Under the pieces are notes generated by a model. It made no database searches. It was not told the origin of the DNA and saw only the letters and a list, made by a program, of their open reading frames with translations. A stretch of 15,704 bases of DNA, taken from positions 1-15,704 of the forward strand of contig CANJPN010000079.1 in assembly GCA_947475855.1 (NCBI GenBank), written 5' to 3'. This document shows positions 1 through 6,772 of this stretch, in pieces. The DNA is from Bradyrhizobiaceae bacterium (GTDB lineage: Bacteria > Pseudomonadota > Alphaproteobacteria > Rhizobiales > Hyphomicrobiaceae). Each line of letters starts with the position of its first letter. Position 1 is the stretch's first letter. The position numbers were made by a program, and so were the translations under genes.

Positions 1-186
1 ATCGATAGCCCAGAACATCTCCGGGCCGCCGGAGCCGGGCCGGGTGCGCACGTCTGGGAACATGGCGTTGAGGTCAGTTGGCCGTGCGCGGTCTCCACCT
101 GCTATCGGCAAAATCGCGGTCGTGGAACAATTTGATATCCGCTGCAGGCTCGACGGCGCAAGATGGTCGCCAGCAACACCCGTACA
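1..186 (-). other. Possible partial reading frame running off the left edge
   Basis: On the minus strand one frame is open from about 186 to base 1, with ATG codons at 61-63 and 16-18. From 63 it reads MFPDVRTRPGSGGPEMFWAI, which looks like coding sequence because it is rich in Gly/Pro with aromatic residues. I do not recognise the family. It may be the start of a gene continuing left of the window or an internal piece of a decayed gene. The part upstream of 63 looks less protein-like. No clear Shine-Dalgarno sequence was found. Confidence 0.25.
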
Positions 187-234
187 TCAGTGGAAGCCGT
201 TATCATCGGGTGATCGGCATCGGCAAGAAGCCAG

Positions 235-483
235 CTATTGCTTTGCTCTCAAGTTCAGTCCTTCGATCGTCTGCTCCCAGGCGTCGGCAACCTCGACCAT
301 CAGCTTAGCGGACTCTTCGGCATCCAGTGGCGTCGGGTCGAACCCCACGGAATTGAGCTTGGTGAGAAGGACTGAACTGCCGATGATTTTCTTCAGCTCG
401 AGGGACACCAGATCTATCGTGGCCTTCGGGGTGCCCGCACGGGTGAACAGCATAAAGCTGGAACTCGCGTCGAGCTTCGACAT
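235..483 (-). pseudogene. C-terminal remnant of a Bug/TctC-type substrate-binding protein
   Basis: The 82-codon frame matches the last quarter of a Bug (tripartite tricarboxylate transporter) binding protein. The stretch FTRAGTPKATIDLVSLELKK corresponds to the usual 'PAGTPK..vd.ln.el' segment, followed by 'LNSVGFDPTPLDAEESAKLM' in place of the usual 'L...G.ep...tpeef...' and a closing helix with Trp (DAWEQTIEGL). Full-length members are about 320-340 residues and begin with a signal peptide. Here nothing homologous lies upstream, since 484-672 on the minus strand holds no Bug-like sequence in any frame I could read. A GGAG-GGGG-like stretch does precede the ATG, so expression of the stub cannot be excluded, but without the N-terminal lobe and signal peptide it could not bind ligand in the periplasm. 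I read it as a truncated gene next to an intact Bug gene on the other strand. Confidence 0.6.
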
Positions 484-672
484 CCCCTGCTCCGCGCTTG
501 TGGGAATGTTGGCCGCGAGTGGTGAGCGCGAAGACCGTCTGGATTTCCATTGCTAAGTCTGACCAAACTGGCGAGGTCGGTCGCTTTGCTGTCGGCTCCG
601 GTCGAAATCAGGGATGGCGAGCGACCGGCCTGACGAAAGGCTGGGGCAAATATCTTCTAGGGGGGACGATCA

Positions 673-1698
673 ATGCGATTCGCGGGGCTAGGCCGGACGG
701 CCCTGTTTGCACTGGCGCTTCTGGCGTCAGGCGTCGCTCGTGCCGATGAGGCTGCGGACTTCTATCGGGGCAAGACCGTCATCATCGTCACCGGGAGCGC
801 GGTCGGCGGCGGCTACGACGTCTACGTTCGGCTCTTCGCAGAATTTGCTAAACGCCATCTGCCGGGCGAACCCAACGTCATCGTGCAGAACCGCGTCGGT
901 GCATCCGGCATTACCGCGCTCGATTACGTCTACAATGTCGCCCCGAAAGACGGCACCACGCTCATTATGCCGTTCAACGTCGATCCCTTGTTTCAACTCT
1001 TGATGCCTGAAGGCCGGAGGTTCGATCTCTCCAAGGTGTCCTGGATCGGTAACATGGCCGAGCTGTCGAACGCGCTTGTGGTCACGCGCCAAGCGGGCGT
1101 CACTTCCGTTGAGGACGTCAAGTCGAAGGAGGTCATCATGACTTCGTCGTCGGACGGCTCGCAGACGTCGATCATCCCGAAACTGTTCAACGCCCTTATC
1201 GGCACCCGCTTCAAGGTCGTCACGGGTTACAAGGGAACGGGTGACATGATGCTCTCGATGCAGCGCGGAGAGACGCAGGGGCGGGTTGGATCCTGGTATA
1301 GTTTCAAGTCGGCGGAAACAACCGGCCTTGCCAACGGCAATTTGATCGTGCTCGCGCAAGACGGGATCAAGCGGCAGCCTGACCTGCCGAGCGTGCGTCT
1401 TTACGATGAGATCGTCACCAGTCCAGCGGACAAGCGCCTGATGCGCGTCATGTCCTTTCCCGTAGCCACATCCCGTGCCCTTGCAGTTGCTCCCGGCGTG
1501 CCGGCGAACCGTGTAGCGGCACTGCGCGCCGCATTCGTGGCGACCATGCTCGATAGCGAGTTCATCGCCAGCGCGGCGAAACGGAACATGGAAATCGGGC
1601 CGACGCCATATGAGGCGATAGAGAAGATCATCGCTGAACTGTTTTCGACGCCGCCGGATATGGTGGCCCAACTACGCAGCATCATGAAACCGAATTGA
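673..1698 (+). CDS. Bug/TctC-family periplasmic substrate-binding protein (divergent)
   Basis: This 341-residue protein is a predicted periplasmic receptor of the tripartite tricarboxylate transporter class, which captures small carboxylates for a TctA/TctB-type permease. Residues 1-24 form a signal peptide with a cut after ARA (GVARA|DE). The mature N-terminus has the family pattern: YRGKTVIIVTGSAVGGGYD, then the Arg of YVRLF, then VIVQNRVGASGITALDYVY and PKDGTTL. The C-terminus, PTPYEAIEKIIAELFSTPPD, is typical of a diverged Bug branch. The usual 'PF.PGG..D' loop is instead GSAVGGGYD, so the ligand may differ from that of ordinary members. The start is backed by a strong AGGGGGGA sequence at 659-666. 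No permease subunits lie nearby, as is common for Bug proteins. The VOC gene starts 42 bases downstream, so the two may be co-transcribed. Confidence 0.88.
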   Translation: MRFAGLGRTALFALALLASGVARADEAADFYRGKTVIIVTGSAVGGGYDVYVRLFAEFAKRHLPGEPNVIVQNRVGASGITALDYVYNVAPKDGTTLIMPFNVDPLFQLLMPEGRRFDLSKVSWIGNMAELSNALVVTRQAGVTSVEDVKSKEVIMTSSSDGSQTSIIPKLFNALIGTRFKVVTGYKGTGDMMLSMQRGETQGRVGSWYSFKSAETTGLANGNLIVLAQDGIKRQPDLPSVRLYDEIVTSPADKRLMRVMSFPVATSRALAVAPGVPANRVAALRAAFVATMLDSEFIASAAKRNMEIGPTPYEAIEKIIAELFSTPPDMVAQLRSIMKPN

Positions 1699-1740
1699 TT
1701 GCGGAATTGCGATCGATTTCTCTCGAAGGTGTCATAGGCC

Positions 1741-2103
1741 ATGCCCAAGCTCCGCCGCCTGACGGTCGTAACGCTCGATCCGGATCGGCTCGCACGGTTC
1801 TACGAAGAAGTCTTCGAGATGCGGCGAGTGCCCAATCAGAAGGGCGAAGCGATCTATCTGACCGACGGATATTTCAACCTCACACTGGTTCCGAACCGTG
1901 CGGAGGGGAAGCCGAACCGCCTCAACCACTTCGGCTTCGACGTCGCGCCCGAGGAGGCCGATGCGGTTCTCGCGCGCTTCGACAATTGGGGCTTGAAGCG
2001 TCCGCAGGGTAGGGAGGGGAAGCGTTCATATGCGGATCTGCGCGGAACGGACCCGGACGGGAACAACTTCGACTTCTCAACGAAGGGATTTCCGACCGAA
2101 TAA
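1741..2103 (+). CDS. VOC-fold protein (glyoxalase/dioxygenase superfamily), single domain
   Basis: This 120-residue protein has the vicinal oxygen chelate fold as two beta-alpha-beta-beta-beta modules. The first is seen in LTVVTLDPDRLARFYEEVFEM (residues 7-27) and the second in LNHFGFDV (61-68) with the closing DPDGNNFDF (104-112). VOC proteins bind a metal or ligand and include glyoxalases, extradiol dioxygenases, epimerases and binding or resistance proteins. Of the usual metal ligands, His63 is present. The residue at the first-His position appears to be Arg6, and the last Glu is Asp111. A metal-dependent lyase or dioxygenase role is therefore uncertain. An AAGG at 1726-1729 lies upstream of the ATG. 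The gene lies between a binding protein and a molybdenum hydroxylase subunit, and a role in the same catabolic pathway is only an inference. Confidence 0.82.
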   Translation: MPKLRRLTVVTLDPDRLARFYEEVFEMRRVPNQKGEAIYLTDGYFNLTLVPNRAEGKPNRLNHFGFDVAPEEADAVLARFDNWGLKRPQGREGKRSYADLRGTDPDGNNFDFSTKGFPTE

Positions 2104-2190
2104 GTGGCGCCCCATCGTGGCAAAGAGGATCGAATCGGAAATGAGCCGGCTGACCCACCACCACGCGGCCCAGAAGAGAGCAGGCTACAC

Positions 2191-4530
2191 ATGAGCTCGC
2201 ATAAATTCATCGGCCGGCCAGTTGCCCGGATCGAGGACCAAGCCTTGCTGCGTGGCAAGGGGCGCTATGTCGATGACATCCACCTGCCGGGCACGCTGGA
2301 AGCAGCTTTCGTGCGCAGCGGCTACGCGCATGCGAAGATCAAATCGATCGATGTGTCGGCTGCACGTGCCGTTCCGGGTGTGCATGCCGTCCTGACCTAT
2401 CAGGATATCCGGCCTAGGCTGACGCAGGACCGGCTGCCGCTCGAGTTGCGTCTCGATCCGCTGCCGCCGAACATCACGCCCTATCCGTTGGCGAAGGACG
2501 AGGTCGTTTTTGCCGGCGAGGCCATTGCCGTAGTCATCGCAGACTCTCGATTTCTGGCAGAGGACGCGGCTGCACTGGTCGCGGTAGATCTGGTGCCCTT
2601 GACACCGATCTCGGATTGCCTCGATGCGCTGAAGCGCGAAGCGCCGCCTGTCGATACGCGTCAGAGGACGAACATCGTCAAGGAGTTCCGCCAGGCGTAC
2701 GGCAATGTGGAGGCGGCATTCGCGCGTGCGCCTCACAAGGCGACGCTCAATCTCAAGACGCATCGCGGCGTGGCCCATCCGATAGAGGGCCGCGCGGTCC
2801 TCGCCAGCTACGACGAGTTGGAAGACCGGCTGACGGTGTGGGACTCCACGCAGGAGGCTCACGATGTGCGCGGCTATCTGGTGACCATGCTGGGGCTCGA
2901 CGAAAGCCAGATCCGGGTGGTCGCGCCGGATGTCGGCGGCGGCTTCGGCTGCAAGCACATCATGTATCCGGAAGAAGTCGTCATCGCTGCGACGAGCCTC
3001 ATGCTGCGCCGGCCCGTGAAATGGATCGAGGATCGTAGAGAGCACTTCCTGGCTGCAATCCAGGAGCGTGATCAGTATTGGGACCTCGAAGTCGCGTTCG
3101 ACAACGACGGGCGGTTGCTCGGCATGCGCGGACGCATGGTGCATGACAACGGCGCCTACACGCCGCGCGGGAGCAATCTTCCGACGAATGCCTCGACGGC
3201 CGTACCCGGTCCGTACCATCTGCCGACACTCGATCTGCAGGTGATCGTAGCCGAGACGAACAAGGTTTCGACGATCCCGATCCGTGGCGCCGGGTATCCA
3301 TCAGCCAATTTCGGCATGGAGCGCGCGCTCGATGCCATTGCGCGCACGCTGGCGCTTGATCGCTATGAGGTGCGCAAGCGCAACCTCATTCCACCGGAGA
3401 AGATGCCTTACACGACGGGACTGGCGGCACGATCGGGTTCGCCGATCATATACGACAGCGGCGACTATCCGAAGATGATGGCGACGGTGCTGGAAGGCAT
3501 CGATTACGAGGGCTTTCCCGAACGTCAGCGTCGTGCACGCGAACACGGACGCTACCTCGGCGTCGGCATGGGGATGGGGCTCAAGGGGACTGGCCGGGGC
3601 CCATACGAGTCCGCGACGGTTCGTATCGACCGTTCGGGCAGGGTTTCGGTCTTCAGCGGTGCCGTCGGGATCGGACAGGGGATCAAGACGGCGCTGGCGC
3701 AGATCTGTGCAGAGCAGCTCGGCGTCGATCCGGCCGATATCACCGTGGTCGTCGGCGACACCGGCGCGATTGCGCTCGGCCTCGGGGCCTTCGCCAGCCG
3801 GCAGACTGTCATGGGGGGATCGGCGGTCCATGTCGCCGCCATCGCTGTGCGCGAGAAAGTGCTGAAGGCCGCCTCCGAGATGCTCGAGGTGGGTATCGAC
3901 GATCTCGAGCTTCGTGGCGGGCGGGTCGAGGTCAAAGGTGTCCCCAGTCACGGACTCGACTTCTCCCGGATCGCGCTCGAGATGCAGGGGGTTCCCGGCT
4001 ACAAGCTGCCGGGTGATCTGCCGCCGGGTCTCGAGCATTCGCACAACTTCATGGGGACCAGCCTGACCTATGCAGGTGCCGCGCTTGCGGTCGAGCTCGA
4101 GGTAGACGCCGAGACCGGGCGTGTCGGGCTTCACAAGATCGTGGTTGCCAACGATGCCGGCGTGGTGATCAATCCGAACACCGTGCGCGGTCAGGTGATC
4201 GGGAGCGTCGTCCACACGCTCGGCAATACGCTGTACGAGTGGATGGGATTCAACGATCAGGCGATCCCGGTCACGACCAACTTTGCCGAGTACCTGCTGC
4301 CTACGGCACCTGCCATTCCGCGCATCGAGGTCATCCTGCTCGAATATCCGGGCATGAACAATCCTCTGGGAGTGAAGGGCGCCGGCGAGACGGCCTGCAT
4401 TCCCGTGCCCGGCGCGATCGCCTCTGCCATCGAGCATGCGCTGGAACCGTTCGCGGTGCGCATTTCGGAATTTCCGTTGTCGCCTCCACGGATAAGCGAT
4501 CTCATCCACAAGGCGCGTTCGAGATCGTGA
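2191..4530 (+). CDS. Xanthine dehydrogenase/CoxL-family molybdopterin-binding large subunit
   Basis: This 779-residue protein is the molybdenum-cofactor subunit of a molybdenum hydroxylase, the class that oxidises N-heterocycles, aldehydes, aromatic acyl compounds or CO using water as oxygen donor. The a/b hammerhead domain spans roughly residues 18-135 (GKGRYVDDI, then FAGEAIAVV). The cofactor domains follow, with VGGGFGCK at 248-255, PIRGAGYPSA at 363-372, GIGQGIKTALAQI near 493-505 and GVKGAGE at 727-733, where Glu733 fits the catalytic base. The loop at 365 is not the AYxCSFR of true form-I CO dehydrogenase, so CO oxidation is unlikely. Start choice: a GTG at 2104 would add 29 residues low in conservation. 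The ATG at 2191, preceded by AGAAGAGAG, gives the normal family start (HKFIGRPVARIED). The FAD (CoxM) and 2Fe-2S (CoxS) subunits are absent from the window. Confidence 0.9.
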   Translation: MSSHKFIGRPVARIEDQALLRGKGRYVDDIHLPGTLEAAFVRSGYAHAKIKSIDVSAARAVPGVHAVLTYQDIRPRLTQDRLPLELRLDPLPPNITPYPLAKDEVVFAGEAIAVVIADSRFLAEDAAALVAVDLVPLTPISDCLDALKREAPPVDTRQRTNIVKEFRQAYGNVEAAFARAPHKATLNLKTHRGVAHPIEGRAVLASYDELEDRLTVWDSTQEAHDVRGYLVTMLGLDESQIRVVAPDVGGGFGCKHIMYPEEVVIAATSLMLRRPVKWIEDRREHFLAAIQERDQYWDLEVAFDNDGRLLGMRGRMVHDNGAYTPRGSNLPTNASTAVPGPYHLPTLDLQVIVAETNKVSTIPIRGAGYPSANFGMERALDAIARTLALDRYEVRKRNLIPPEKMPYTTGLAARSGSPIIYDSGDYPKMMATVLEGIDYEGFPERQRRAREHGRYLGVGMGMGLKGTGRGPYESATVRIDRSGRVSVFSGAVGIGQGIKTALAQICAEQLGVDPADITVVVGDTGAIALGLGAFASRQTVMGGSAVHVAAIAVREKVLKAASEMLEVGIDDLELRGGRVEVKGVPSHGLDFSRIALEMQGVPGYKLPGDLPPGLEHSHNFMGTSLTYAGAALAVELEVDAETGRVGLHKIVVANDAGVVINPNTVRGQVIGSVVHTLGNTLYEWMGFNDQAIPVTTNFAEYLLPTAPAIPRIEVILLEYPGMNNPLGVKGAGETACIPVPGAIASAIEHALEPFAVRISEFPLSPPRISDLIHKARSRS

Positions 4531-4924
4531 GGAGAAGTATCGCGGCAGTGCAGGCGTGGAACGGCGGCATCGAAGCCATTGTCTCCTCCATCGTGGAGCG
4601 CAGGTCTCGCGCCACGAGATCCGAGTGTCGTCACACGGATGTAAATGGTGATCCGCAACGCGTCAGCGGCGGGCTACCGCGGTTATGCCCTGGCGCTCGC
4701 TGATCTGCGCTGCGGACCTCGCCTGGGTGAGATCGTCACGCCAACGCTCGTGATCCGTGGTAACGAAGACCATGGGGCGCCGCCGGAAAACTCACGGCAG
4801 ATGCACGTGATTGATCAAGGGCCCGCGTTTCCAGGTGGTGCAGCAGGCTGGGCACATCTCGACTATCGAAAAGCCGACCGGTTACAACCGCGCCGTGATG
4901 TCCTTCTTCGATACAGAGGAATAG
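4531..4924 (+). pseudogene. Decayed C-terminal part of an alpha/beta hydrolase (3-oxoadipate enol-lactonase-like)
   Basis: Three frames read in succession give one hydrolase C-terminus. 4531-4602 reads SIAAVQAWNGGIEAIVSSIV then ER. After an apparent +1 shift near 4602, the next frame reads GLAPRDPSVVTRM, meets TAA at 4642-4644 and continues MVIRNASAAGYRGYALALAD, then LRCGPRLGEIVTPTLVIRG and NEDHGAPPENSRQMHV. A second +1 shift near 4810 gives LIKGPRFQVVQQAGHISTIE and ends at the TAG at 4922-4924. GNED would hold the acid residue and AGHIS the histidine of the catalytic triad. The N-terminal two thirds, including the nucleophile elbow GxSxG, is missing and the remnant abuts the CoxL-like stop codon. 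Similarity is to the PcaD type of enol-lactonase, judged by eye. The gene is dead as it stands. Confidence 0.72.
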
Positions 4925-5021
4925 GAAAGAGGCGCTCTTCGACAAAAGCGGGTCGAGAGACGACGACGAAGCACCAACAGGCGGCTCCCCACTGGCTTGA
5001 AGAGACATCGCTCATGCCCTA

Positions 5022-5046
5022 CAAGGCGCAGCAACACTTCGCCTTG
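5022..5046 (+). repeat. Inverted repeat just upstream of the second Bug gene
   Basis: CAAGGCG at 5022-5028 and CGCCTTG at 5040-5046 form a perfect 7-bp inverted repeat with an 11-base loop. It ends two bases before the Shine-Dalgarno AGGGAG (5048-5053). It could be an operator or an RNA hairpin affecting ribosome access, or chance. Confidence 0.3.
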
Positions 5047-5060
5047 CAGGGAGAATTGCG

Positions 5061-6041
5061 ATGAAATTCGGGGTCTCGAGGCGCACGCTGATCGGCGCGG
5101 CGGCATTGGCTGCCACACTGCCGCTCGCGACGGCATCCAGCGCGCAGGACTTTCCCAGCCGCGCCCTGAAGGTCGTGATCGGATTTCCCGCCGGCAGCGG
5201 CGCCGACATCCTCGGCCGCAACATCACCAACAAGCTGCAGGAAGTTTCCGGGCAGCCCGTCGTGGTCGAGAACCGCCCCGGCGCGAACTCCAACATCGCC
5301 ATCGGCGTCGTGAAGAACGCCAAGCCCGACGGCTACACGATGCTGTTCGTCGCCAATTCGAACATGGCGATGAATAAGTGGCTTTTCAAATCGCTGCCGT
5401 TCGACACGCTGAAGGATTTCACGCCCGTCGCGGCTTGGGCTCAGCTCGGCTTCGTGGTCGTCGTCGGCGCCGACAGCAAGCACAAGACGCTGGCCGACCT
5501 CACCGCGCTGCTGAAGTCGAAGCCGCAGAACAAGTACGGCACGACGAACCAGACCGCGCTCGTGTCGAGCGAATACTACCGCCAGCTCGCCGGCTTCGAG
5601 GCCGTCAACGTCGGATATCGCACCGCACCCGACGCTACACCCGACGTGGTCAACGGCACGCTCGACTTCATGATCATGGACGGCACGTTCGCGCTCGGCC
5701 AGATCCGCAACGGCAAGATCAAGGCGTTGGCGGTTACATCGCTGTGGCGCGTCGCCGACATTCCCGACGTTCCGACGATGGACGAAGCGGGCCTCAAGGG
5801 GTTCGATTTCGCGCCGTGGTGGGCGACTTATGTTCCCGTCGGCACGCCCGCGCCGATCGTCGCCAAGCTCGAAGGCTGGCACAAGCAGATCGCCCAGATG
5901 CCCGACATCAAGGATGCGCTGCAGAAGATCGCGTCGGTGCCGCTGACGCTCGGCTCGGCCGAGACCGCTGCCAAACTCGCCGGCGAAGTCGACAAATGGG
6001 GACCGATCATCAAGGCAGCCGGAATCGTCCCGCAGGAGTGA
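5061..6041 (+). CDS. Bug/TctC-family periplasmic substrate-binding protein (canonical)
   Basis: This 326-residue protein is a predicted periplasmic receptor for small organic acids or related compounds. Its signal peptide carries a twin-arginine-like start (VSRRTLIGAAAL) and likely ends near ASSA|QD at residue 28. It may use the Tat pathway, though the motif lacks the usual Phe-Leu-Lys. The mature part is textbook Bug: LKVVIGFPAGSGADILGRN, QPVVVENRPGANSNIAIGVV, PDGYTML, LPFDTLKDFTPVA and a closing WGPIIKAAGI. AGGGAG at 5048-5053 with seven bases before the ATG supports the start. It ends ten bases from the convergent MarR gene. No TctA or TctB permease gene is in the window, so it either shares a distant permease or acts as an orphan receptor. 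It is only distantly similar to the Bug protein at 673-1698. Confidence 0.92.
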   Translation: MKFGVSRRTLIGAAALAATLPLATASSAQDFPSRALKVVIGFPAGSGADILGRNITNKLQEVSGQPVVVENRPGANSNIAIGVVKNAKPDGYTMLFVANSNMAMNKWLFKSLPFDTLKDFTPVAAWAQLGFVVVVGADSKHKTLADLTALLKSKPQNKYGTTNQTALVSSEYYRQLAGFEAVNVGYRTAPDATPDVVNGTLDFMIMDGTFALGQIRNGKIKALAVTSLWRVADIPDVPTMDEAGLKGFDFAPWWATYVPVGTPAPIVAKLEGWHKQIAQMPDIKDALQKIASVPLTLGSAETAAKLAGEVDKWGPIIKAAGIVPQE

Positions 6042-6051
6042 GGCGGTCTGG

Positions 6052-6642
6052 CTAGTCCAACCGGCGCACCGCTTCGGCTGACGTCGCGACGATGCGGCGG
6101 AGGAAGCGGTGAACGTGGGCCATCTCCGTCTCGCTCATACCAGAAAACAACACGTCGTTGGCCGCGCGCACCATCGGCGTCAAGCGGCGTAGCGCCTGCC
6201 GGCCTTCGGTCGTCAGGCGGATATCCACCGCGCGATTGTCGGACTTGTCGGTGCGCTTCTCGACCATGCCGGCTTCGACGAGCTTGCCGATCTCGGCGGT
6301 GACGTGAGGGCCGGCGACATGCAGGTGCTCTGCGATCGCGCGCACCCCGACGGAAGCCGTCTCGCCCGACAGGCGGCGGATCGCCAGCAGCATCGCGATT
6401 TCGGAGCCGGTGAGACCGGTCGCCTTGCCCAAGCCGCGGCGCACAGCAAGCATGCCGGACGCAGCCGCGAAAAGATCCGCCACGAAATCGCGGAACGCGG
6501 CGTCGTTGCCGGCGACCAGCAGTGCCTCGACGCCGATGGTCAACTCACGCGGCTCGGCCGGCCCGGCCTTATCCGTTTCCTTGCCGTCATCCGAAGCCGC
6601 TGGCCGCTCCGCCTTCACCGCGGCGCGTCTCATGATTCCCAT
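6052..6642 (-). CDS. MarR-family transcriptional regulator
   Basis: From the chosen ATG the protein is 196 residues. A disordered N-terminus (1-35) leads into a MarR fold: dimer helices, then the winged helix-turn-helix at about residues 77-148 (GLTGSEIAMLLAIRRL, VRAIAEHLHVAGPHVTAEIG, KLVEAGMVEKR). The wing signature DKSDNRAVDIRLT (132-144) fits the family's DxxDxR. MarR proteins usually bind palindromes as dimers and release DNA on binding phenolic ligands. A longer frame up to 6732 would overlap the divergent promoter region, so ATG 6640-6642 (or 6631-6633) is preferred. It is divergent from an HpaB-like phenol hydroxylase, the usual arrangement for a repressor and its target. The palindrome at 6689-6701 is the best candidate operator. 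Autoregulation and control of the hydroxylase are inferred. Confidence 0.88.
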   Translation of the reverse strand: MGIMRRAAVKAERPAASDDGKETDKAGPAEPRELTIGVEALLVAGNDAAFRDFVADLFAAASGMLAVRRGLGKATGLTGSEIAMLLAIRRLSGETASVGVRAIAEHLHVAGPHVTAEIGKLVEAGMVEKRTDKSDNRAVDIRLTTEGRQALRRLTPMVRAANDVLFSGMSETEMAHVHRFLRRIVATSAEAVRRLD

Positions 6643-6680
6643 CGCCCGACCATCGCACCTCTCGGGACGCCTCGCCCCGG

Positions 6681-6708
6681 TTGAATAGATAAGAAACTTA
6701 TGCATTAT
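6681..6708 (+). promoter_or_regulatory. Candidate sigma-70-type promoter for the HpaB-like gene
   Basis: TTGAAT (6681-6686), a 16-base spacer and CATTAT (6703-6708) resemble a -35/-10 pair. The palindrome at 6689-6701 fills the spacer. Transcription would begin near 6715, giving a leader of about 57 bases before the ATG at 6773. Confidence 0.45.
6689..6701. promoter_or_regulatory. Candidate MarR operator (palindrome)
   Basis: ATAAG-AAA-CTTAT is a perfect 5-bp inverted repeat with a 3-base centre in the AT-rich part of an otherwise GC-rich divergent intergenic space. Its size and place fit a MarR dimer site. It would block the rightward promoter from within the spacer and sits near the start of the leftward transcript. 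Confidence 0.5.
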
Positions 6709-6732
6709 GACGGGCGACGCGACACGATTCAA
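6704..6732 (-). promoter_or_regulatory. Candidate sigma-70-type promoter for the marR gene
   Basis: Read on the minus strand, TTGAAT (6732-6727), a 17-base spacer and CATAAT (6709-6704) form a good -35/-10 pair. Its -10 box overlaps the -10 box of the rightward promoter almost entirely, so the two polymerases should exclude each other. Confidence 0.45.
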
Positions 6733-6772
6733 GCCATTCCGCTTTGATGCACGGCAAATTCGGGAGTTAACG

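Noticed and set aside
3301..4509. A 402-codon minus-strand frame within the CoxL-like gene
   Set aside because: It is a mirror of the conserved plus-strand coding sequence, rich in His/Arg/Asp, with no domain pattern.
2191..4530. Form-I CO dehydrogenase large subunit
   Set aside because: The AYxCSFR active-site loop is absent; the loop reads PIRGAGYPSA. No coxS/coxM genes flank it.
6707..6772. Upstream ATG start for the HpaB-like protein
   Set aside because: The ATG overlaps the putative -10 box, lacks a Shine-Dalgarno, and adds 22 residues. The ATG at 6773 has GGGAG at good spacing and the normal family start.
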